From positions 1-29,337 of the forward strand of contig JBEIQI010000007.1 in NCBI GenBank assembly GCA_040376605.1: 29,337 bases of DNA. The letters run 5' to 3'. The notes beneath the pieces are model-generated. The model was not told the origin of the DNA. It searched no databases and was given only the letters and a program-made list of their open reading frames with translations. Both the position numbers and the translations under genes were made by a program. Below, piece after piece: positions 24,278 through 29,337 of the stretch (its first letter is position 1; every line of letters starts with the position of its first letter). The DNA is from JANWKQ01 sp040376605. GTDB lineage: Bacteria; Bacteroidota; Bacteroidia; CAIKAF01.

Positions 24278-25302
24278 TGAAAGGATATTTAAGTTTATTA
24301 CTTGTTTTCGTTTTTCTGTTTGCTTGTAACAATAAAAAGCAAACGAGTACTTATTTCGAATATAAAGGTTTTGCGGCAGGAACAGCCTTTTTTATTGAAT
24401 ATGATAAGAGTGCTGGTAATTTGGATCTTGAAATTTGTAAAATTCTCAAATCCGTGGAGGCTTCTGTTACCTCAACTTCATCTGGTTCATTAATTAATCA
24501 TATCAATAATAACGATTCTATTCTTAAACTGGATGACCATTTTTTGAAACTGTTATCAAGATCTGCTGAAATTTATAAGGAAACCAATAGGGCCGTAGAT
24601 CCTACGGCCATTTCATTAACCCAATATTGGAAGTTCGATGACAATAGATATCGAAATCCAAGCAAGGTAGATTCGAATACCATCGAGTCCATAAAAAAAT
24701 ATGTGGGCATGGATCAACTTTTTATTGGTCCAAATAAAACCCTCATTAAAAAAAATCCGCAAACCATGATCAATTTCGATCATATTTATATTGGTTATAC
24801 CGTTGATTTAATTGCCGAATTATTGAATAGTTATAACGTTCAAAATTATAAGATTGAATTAAACGGAAGAGTAAGAACCAAAGGGGTAAATCAGGCAGGT
24901 AAGAATTGGGTTTTTGCCATTGATGAGCCGGTTACTAATCCTAAATCCAGAGAATTACTAGCAATGGGTGAAATGAATAATGAGGCTTATACCATCGCCG
25001 GATCTTATAGAAATTATGTTGCATATGGTGATAAAAAATTATCCTATACCATCGATCCCAGAACAGGTTATCCGGTTCAACATAGTTTAATATCTGTAAT
25101 GGTTTTTGCCCCTACCTGTTTGGAAGCAGAGGTTTATGCATCAGCTTTTATGGTTATGGGGCCTGAGCAAACCAAATCCTTTATCCAAAATCATAAAGAA
25201 TTAAAGGTCTATTTAATAAGCACTAATTATAAAGGAGAATGGATTACCTATTTAAGTAACAATTTGGGGGAAAATATAGAAAAGGTAAAGGATGAGTTTT
25301 AA
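24277..25302 (+). CDS. ApbE-like lipoprotein with substituted active-site residues
   Basis: A 341-aa lipoprotein: signal LLLVFVFLFAC with lipobox cysteine C17, followed by NNKK. It then aligns along its length with ApbE FAD:protein FMN transferase (VDPTAISLTQYWKF, AGSYRNY, IDPRTGYPVQH, VMGPEQT). Several key positions differ from the enzyme as I remember it. The His before IDPRTG is Y257. The metal-binding Asp and Thr of the ADAxxT motif are E285 and S289. The Lys/Glu of the IAKGY/VGEGY motif is I172. The GG of the substrate loop is N196-G197. The TSG before SYRNY is IAG (240-242). True ApbE attaches FMN to Thr in NqrC/RnfG-type proteins; no such gene is nearby. This looks like a pseudoenzyme or a subfamily with changed chemistry. 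It is coupled to plsC by a TAATG overlap, and its last 4 nt overlap the converging small gene. Confidence 0.85.
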   Translation: MKGYLSLLLVFVFLFACNNKKQTSTYFEYKGFAAGTAFFIEYDKSAGNLDLEICKILKSVEASVTSTSSGSLINHINNNDSILKLDDHFLKLLSRSAEIYKETNRAVDPTAISLTQYWKFDDNRYRNPSKVDSNTIESIKKYVGMDQLFIGPNKTLIKKNPQTMINFDHIYIGYTVDLIAELLNSYNVQNYKIELNGRVRTKGVNQAGKNWVFAIDEPVTNPKSRELLAMGEMNNEAYTIAGSYRNYVAYGDKKLSYTIDPRTGYPVQHSLISVMVFAPTCLEAEVYASAFMVMGPEQTKSFIQNHKELKVYLISTNYKGEWITYLSNNLGENIEKVKDEF

Positions 25303-25583
25303 ATAAATACTTCCCGAATTGTTTGAATGGGAATATTTACACCACCTTTAAGGGTTACCAGGTTTTCATCAGCAGTCCAAATAGTAGTTTCCACGGCTTT
25401 TATTCCCTCCAAAGTATCGAAAACTAATTTAACCTTTCCTTTATGAGTGTTACCTAAAATCATAGCTTTACAAAGATTGGCATATCTCAATCTTCTATCC
25501 TCGGCAGTATCAAGCACTTCGTTCTGTACAAAATGATATTTTTTAATATCTTCTTTTGCAATGAGTTCTATATCTGGAATCAT
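25299..25583 (-). CDS. Small conserved-looking hypothetical protein
   Basis: A 94-aa soluble protein with no signal peptide, Cys pair or known motif. Visible features are an acidic/basic helix in the first half (EVLDTAEDRRLRYANLCKAM) followed by a beta-rich half (GKVKLVFDTLEGIKAVETTI, then WTADENLVTLKGGVNIPI). I recall similar short proteins in other Bacteroidota but know no function. Codon usage and reading frame look real: the ORF fills the gap between the ApbE-like gene and a 168-nt spacer. The TTTAAATTTAAA palindrome at 25603-25614 contains a 7/8 -7 element (TAAATTTA), about 21 nt before the start. The 3' end overlaps that of the ApbE-like gene by 4 nt on the opposite strand. Confidence 0.75.
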   Translation of the reverse strand: MIPDIELIAKEDIKKYHFVQNEVLDTAEDRRLRYANLCKAMILGNTHKGKVKLVFDTLEGIKAVETTIWTADENLVTLKGGVNIPIQTIREVFI

Positions 25584-25751
25584 AGTTAAGTGAATTAAGT
25601 TGTTTAAATTTAAACCAATTTTTTACAAGTTAGTTAAAACCCTGCTTAAATATTTATTAAAGCCAAAACTAATGAGCTGTACCTTTTGAGAATAAGGTTA
25701 TTTTGGTATAATGGGCAAAATGAGGTATAAGCCCTTTGTATACTAGATAGG

Positions 25752-28178
25752 CTAGTTCTTAAATACTTTGGAGTAATAGAGGTTTCCATTTAACTCATCT
25801 AATAAGCTAACAATATATATACCTGTAGCTAAGTTATCATCCAATTCCATTGTGTAGATTGAAATGTTTTCATTTAACGAAAGGGATTTGTTAGTTAAGG
25901 TCTTGCCGCTCAGATCGGTAATTAACAGCACTAAATGAGAGGAGTGGAGATCTGGTAAGATTATTTGCAAGGAATTATTATTAACGTGCGCTGCAAATGA
26001 AAAGGACAGATTCTCACAATTAATATGTAAAGGATTAAAATAGGTTGTAAAACCATTAAAATCAATCTGAGCAAGGCGGAAGTACCCGTAACGATAGATA
26101 TTTACAATAATATCTTGATAGTTAATAATGGAATTAGAATTACCTGCTCCTTGATAATTAGATACTGTGCTGTAGTTGATACCATCATTTGATCCCTGAA
26201 TTTCAAAATGCTCGTTGTTGGTTTCAGTTGCTGTGCTCCAATTAAGGATCACGTTTTCGTTATCACAAGCAGCGTTGAAAGAAATAAGTTCAACCGGTAA
26301 CGGATTTGAGTTAGTTAAAGTTCCAAAAGTATGAGGGCTAAAGGTAGTTTCGGTTTCACTTCCTTCCACAAATCCATTTGAAATAAGTCCAGAACTATTA
26401 GCTATACTTCTTCCACGATTCCACCATTGTTGAGTACTTACTGCTCCTGCATGGTCTCTGTTGCTCCAATGCGCCACTACCAAATCACCCACATTGGTAA
26501 TTCCTTCAGATGCTGCAGTACCCAGCCAGTATAACCTAACATTTATATTACTGCTACCACTTATTTTGGTGACATCCCACCAACGAAGATGGCTCACATC
26601 AAACAAGCTTGCTTCCAGGGGAGTATAGGTTCCATAACCGGTATTTTGGGCATCTACCTCCATAACGGTTAAGTTGGTGCTTGTTGTTCGGAGTCCAGCC
26701 CTCATATAACGGGTGCCTTCGCCACATGGATAATCGTATAAATTAACGGTATTTGATTGTCTTCTAAAATTACCATCCACAAAACTATTTGTAGATCCAC
26801 CAGATACTCCAGTAATGGCCGGATTAGTTACTAAGATACTGAATGTTCCAGTAATTAAATTCCTATTGGTTAAAGTAAATACACCCAATCTTTCTCCCAA
26901 CGGATCACCAGAGTTTGCACCTACTTCTATATTGTCATTGAGAGTTACCGATCCAGCGGTTTTATTGATGGTAACATGATAAAATACTTCTAAATTGCTT
27001 GCGTCGGCAGTGGTTATGGTTTGGTTATTAGGTCCCCAAAATATGATAGTGCTTTGTCCTTGTTTAAAGTCATTTTCTGTATTATTATTTATCCAGTTAC
27101 CTCTAAGAAACACTCTTCCATCTGTTGTAGCAAATGTTCCATCACTCATATCTAATTCAGAATTAGCTGCAGCATCAATAGTTAAATCCCCATGAGCTAC
27201 TAAAATATTATTTGGACTTCCAACGATTTCTAGCTTTTCAGCATTCATGGTAACATGATGACATCTGGCTGTGTCTTGAAAGTTGTCGGAATATTGTGCG
27301 GTAAAATCAATAATAGGATTATTACTTACATTCGGAATAACAACATCCGTAAATTCATTTGGTACCCGGTTGGTAGACCAATTGGTACAATCAAACCAAT
27401 TATTATTTGTTGATCCATCCCAGGTAGCGGTGGTGTAAGTATTGTCTAAGGGTATGCTTGTTAAGGTAAAGTTGGTATTATAATTAGCGCAAGATCCATC
27501 CGTTGAGAGCCAATTTGCAGGGGTAGTTATCCTTATATACCAGTTGTATCTGTTCGTTATTGTAGTTGGACCATTATATCTTACAAAATCAGAAGCAGCT
27601 CCAGAAACTGCGTATGAAACGCAAGGTACTGATGGATGTAGTCCAGATTGTTGAGTGCTAGCTCCAAGGCTCGTCCAAGATGTACCTGTATTAAATGCAC
27701 ATAAGAATCTACCACCTGTGTATGTGGCATCATGAACAGCTGCGGTCCCTTGCGACCAAGTTCCCGCTTGCATTATATAAAGTTGATCTCCCCCTGAGTT
27801 CATATTCAGTACATTGGTTGTTGTAAAGGTCCAATTTGGACAGGTTGGTGACGCAGCATTGGGGAAAGTAAAGGTAAATGCGGTTCCTGCAGGAATATTA
27901 CCTGGACCATTATATGTACAAACATAAAATCCTTCAGTGTCACCCCATAAATTTGCAGTGGTTCGTTCCCAGCCATTATCTGTCATATGAATAACTGTTC
28001 CAGGAGTTATGTCAATAAATGAAACCAGACTAACCTTATCCTCTGCAACAACTCCACTACATCCGTTATTATTTGCATTAACGCCAACAATAACCAAGTC
28101 TCCTTGGTCAAATATCGTTTGCGCATTTGAAATAGCGCATAGTGATATCACCATCATGCTTATGACTATTTTTTTCAT
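25752..28178 (-). CDS. Large secreted protein with T9SS-type C-terminus
   Basis: About 808 aa. The frame opens at a TTG (28184), but ATG 28178 gives the signal peptide MKKIVISMMVISLCAISNAQ and is chosen. Residues about 20-235 form an unrecognised beta-rich domain (IFDQGDLVIVGVNANNNGC, later HMTDNGWERT). A middle region (about 245-620) resembles the repeated-strand domains of surface proteins (ATWDGSTNNNWFDCTNWSTN). About 624-725 is the Bacteroidota module PLPVELISFNAACDNENVIL with WSTATETNNEHFEIQGSNDG, which often precedes a sorting domain. The last 80 residues look like a type A sorting domain (LLITDLSGKTLTNKSL, ATGIYIVSLL), though the usual YPNP near its start is not seen. Enzymatic function is unknown; it is likely a surface or released protein. 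Confidence 0.88.
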   Translation of the reverse strand: MKKIVISMMVISLCAISNAQTIFDQGDLVIVGVNANNNGCSGVVAEDKVSLVSFIDITPGTVIHMTDNGWERTTANLWGDTEGFYVCTYNGPGNIPAGTAFTFTFPNAASPTCPNWTFTTTNVLNMNSGGDQLYIMQAGTWSQGTAAVHDATYTGGRFLCAFNTGTSWTSLGASTQQSGLHPSVPCVSYAVSGAASDFVRYNGPTTITNRYNWYIRITTPANWLSTDGSCANYNTNFTLTSIPLDNTYTTATWDGSTNNNWFDCTNWSTNRVPNEFTDVVIPNVSNNPIIDFTAQYSDNFQDTARCHHVTMNAEKLEIVGSPNNILVAHGDLTIDAAANSELDMSDGTFATTDGRVFLRGNWINNNTENDFKQGQSTIIFWGPNNQTITTADASNLEVFYHVTINKTAGSVTLNDNIEVGANSGDPLGERLGVFTLTNRNLITGTFSILVTNPAITGVSGGSTNSFVDGNFRRQSNTVNLYDYPCGEGTRYMRAGLRTTSTNLTVMEVDAQNTGYGTYTPLEASLFDVSHLRWWDVTKISGSSNINVRLYWLGTAASEGITNVGDLVVAHWSNRDHAGAVSTQQWWNRGRSIANSSGLISNGFVEGSETETTFSPHTFGTLTNSNPLPVELISFNAACDNENVILNWSTATETNNEHFEIQGSNDGINYSTVSNYQGAGNSNSIINYQDIIVNIYRYGYFRLAQIDFNGFTTYFNPLHINCENLSFSFAAHVNNNSLQIILPDLHSSHLVLLITDLSGKTLTNKSLSLNENISIYTMELDDNLATGIYIVSLLDELNGNLYYSKVFKN

Positions 28179-28253
28179 GTTCAAGTATTAAAAAATTTTA
28201 ATGCGGTTTAGTGCCAGCGAGTTTGACACTGTAGGGTAATCACATTTACTGAA

Positions 28254-28261
28254 CAAATGTA
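28254..28261 (-). promoter_or_regulatory. -7 element for the T9SS protein gene at 28178
   Basis: The minus strand reads TACATTTG, a perfect TAnnTTTG. It leaves an untranslated leader of about 70 nt. A TTTG at about 26 nt upstream is a possible but distant -33 box; the spacer between them contains the dyad at 28268-28287. Confidence 0.45.
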
Positions 28262-28267
28262 GATATA

Positions 28268-28287
28268 GATGTATTCTAAAATACATC
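28268..28287. promoter_or_regulatory. Perfect 8-bp dyad in the promoter spacer (operator candidate)
   Basis: GATGTATT-CTAA-AATACATC is a perfect inverted repeat with a 4-nt spacer. It lies 6-25 nt upstream of the -7 element for the gene at 28178, where a dimeric regulator would touch RNA polymerase. It has no T tract, so it is not a terminator. Confidence 0.5.
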
Positions 28288-28330
28288 CAAAATCAACCTT
28301 AAAGATTTGATAATTTTTAAGTAATAAATT

Positions 28331-28358
28331 AAAAAACTACTGGCTTGTGAACCAGTAG
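28331..28358 (-). terminator. Intrinsic terminator after pyrH
   Basis: The stem CTACTGG (28337-28343) pairs with CCAGTAG (28352-28358) around an 8-nt loop. Read on the minus strand it is followed by six T (28336-28331). It lies 30 nt after the pyrH stop. Confidence 0.88.
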
Positions 28359-28387
28359 GTTAAATTTTTTCAATTAAATTTTAAGAT

Positions 28388-29095
28388 TTAAAATTCAACC
28401 AAAGTACCCAATTTTTCACCTTCCATTAATCTTAATAAATTCCCCTCGGTATTAATATCAAAGACGATAATAGGTAATTTATTTTCGTTACAGAGGGTAA
28501 AGGCGGTCATATCCATTACGTTTAATCCTTTGCTATATACCTCATCGAAAGTGAGGGTTTCGTATTTAGTAGCTGATTTATCTTTTTCGGGGTCAGCGGT
28601 ATAAATTCCATCTACACGGGTTCCTTTTAAAACCACATCTGCCTCAATTTCGATAGCTCTTAAAGATGCAGCTGTATCAGTTGTAAAATAAGGGTTGCCG
28701 GTACCTGCACCAAAAATTACGACTCTTCCTTTTTCTAAATGTCGAACCGCTCTTCGGCGAATATAGGGTTCCCCAATTTCTTTCATTTCTATAGCACTCA
28801 CTAAGCGGGTTTGTACCCCAATTTTTTCGAGAGAGGATTGTAAGGCCATTCCATTCATTACAGTGGCTAACATGCCCATATAATCTCCTTGTACTCTATC
28901 CACTCCACTTTCTGTGCCACTCATTCCCCTAAAAATATTTCCTCCCCCAATCACTACGGCAATTTCAATTCCTTTATCAACCACTCTTTTTATTTCTGCT
29001 GAATAATGTTTCAGCATCGCCGGATCGATACCATATTGTTTTGAACCCATTAATGATTCGCCGCTTAATTTTAGGAGTACTCTTTTATATTTCAT
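28388..29095 (-). CDS. pyrH: UMP kinase
   Basis: A 235-aa amino acid kinase-fold enzyme that phosphorylates UMP to UDP. Motifs: LLKLSGESLMG near the N-terminus, GGGNIFRG (50-57), D71 in GDYMGMLATVMN, GAGTGNPYFTTDTAA (129-143) and the C-terminal TDPE-like YTADPEKDKSATKYE. The length is normal for bacterial PyrH, which is a hexamer regulated by GTP and UTP. It follows tsf on the same strand, as in the widespread rpsB-tsf-pyrH-frr order, but frr is not downstream: a T9SS cargo gene is. A terminator after tsf and a -7 element of its own suggest pyrH is transcribed separately. Confidence 0.97.
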   Translation of the reverse strand: MKYKRVLLKLSGESLMGSKQYGIDPAMLKHYSAEIKRVVDKGIEIAVVIGGGNIFRGMSGTESGVDRVQGDYMGMLATVMNGMALQSSLEKIGVQTRLVSAIEMKEIGEPYIRRRAVRHLEKGRVVIFGAGTGNPYFTTDTAASLRAIEIEADVVLKGTRVDGIYTADPEKDKSATKYETLTFDEVYSKGLNVMDMTAFTLCNENKLPIIVFDINTEGNLLRLMEGEKLGTLVEF

Positions 29096-29110
29096 AGTAG
29101 GTATTTAAAT

Positions 29111-29118
29111 CAAATTTA
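29111..29118 (-). promoter_or_regulatory. -7 element for pyrH
   Basis: The minus strand reads TAAATTTG, a perfect TAnnTTTG, 15 nt before the pyrH ATG. It lies after the tsf terminator, in the right place for an independent pyrH promoter. Confidence 0.5.
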
Positions 29119-29142
29119 TAGTTTTTATTGATGAGAAAAGAA

Positions 29143-29175
29143 CAAAAAAAAGCCTCGAAATATTTTCGAGGCTTT
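29143..29175 (-). terminator. Intrinsic terminator after tsf
   Basis: A 9-bp stem, GCCTCGAAA (29152-29160) with TTTCGAGGC (29164-29172), has a 3-nt loop and is followed on the minus strand by a run of T. The A/T flanks on both sides would let it act on either strand. Confidence 0.92.
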
Positions 29176-29184
29176 CAATAAATA

Positions 29185-29337
29185 TTACTGACCTAAACCA
29201 TAACGCTTGAAGGCGGATACGGTTAAGTCTTTGTCAAGACTTTTTAGGTATTGGCTAACAGTCATCTTGTTATCCATAATATAATCCTGATTCAATAGGG
29301 TATTTTCTTTAAAGTACTTTTCTATTTTTCCTTTAGA
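29185..29337 (-). CDS. tsf: Elongation factor Ts, C-terminal end (partial)
   Basis: Fifty residues are visible, running off the right window edge. The sequence has KYFKENTLLNQDYIMDNKM, then TVSQYLKSLDKDLTVSAFKR, and ends in GLGQ. This is the typical EF-Ts C-terminus, in which 'KENTLLNQ' and 'DLTVxAFKR' are well conserved in Bacteroidota. EF-Ts exchanges GDP for GTP on EF-Tu. The position just upstream of pyrH on the same strand supports the call. rpsB would be expected next, outside the window. Confidence 0.92.
   Translation of the reverse strand, partial: SKGKIEKYFKENTLLNQDYIMDNKMTVSQYLKSLDKDLTVSAFKRYGLGQ

Noticed and set aside
25644..25663. Hairpin GCTTAAATA/TATTAAAGC as terminator for the T9SS gene at 25752
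   Set aside because: The stem is broken by a mismatch, AT-rich and about 90 nt past the stop without a clear T tract.

Overview
The window is a piece of a Bacteroidota (Bacteroidetes) chromosome, most likely from a gliding or Flavobacteriales/Chitinophagales-like lineage. It is AT-rich. Five genes encode secreted proteins with type IX secretion (T9SS) C-terminal sorting domains, and one encodes the T9SS/gliding protein GldN. Many starts lack a purine-rich Shine-Dalgarno sequence and instead lie 15-40 nt downstream of TAnnTTTG, the Bacteroidota -7 promoter element. I see no phage, transposase, CRISPR array, rRNA or tRNA.

Layout, left to right. (1) 2-2050: 3' part of a HYR-repeat T9SS cargo, closed by a strong terminator. 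(2) 2187-6284: a SpoU/TrmH-type RNA methyltransferase diverges from mutS, which is followed by a TerC-family membrane protein. (3) 6459-9571: an M43 secreted metalloprotease, methylmalonyl-CoA epimerase and a periplasmic thioredoxin-like protein. (4) 9573-11536: a histone-deacetylase-family hydrolase diverges from a solitary gldN. (5) 11538-11685: a large imperfect palindrome between the gldN and rluD ends. (6) 11715-18143: a cell-wall/translation cluster, with PASTA protein, T9SS cargo and rluD on the minus strand and ddl and cysQ on the plus strand, separated by a noncoding stretch rich in palindromes. (7) 18148-20943: a type B T9SS cargo and a DUF2461 protein, divergent. (8) 20948-23394: a TPR sensor kinase and LuxR-type response regulator pair. 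(9) 23531-25583: plsC, an ApbE-like lipoprotein with altered catalytic residues, and a small protein of unknown function. (10) 25752-28178: a further T9SS cargo with an operator-like dyad at its promoter. (11) 28388-29337: pyrH and the 3' end of tsf, each with its own terminator.

The genes are mostly housekeeping (mismatch repair, cell wall precursor, UMP kinase, EF-Ts, pseudouridine synthase, phospholipid synthesis), with T9SS cargo genes scattered among them. Four convergent gene pairs abut or overlap within 4 nt, leaving no room for terminators.

No clearly new multi-gene system is visible. The items most worth a second look are the ApbE-like lipoprotein with substituted catalytic and metal-site residues next to plsC, the isolated gldN, the two structured noncoding regions (11538-11685 and 16065-16212), and the dyad in the promoter spacer at 28268-28287.
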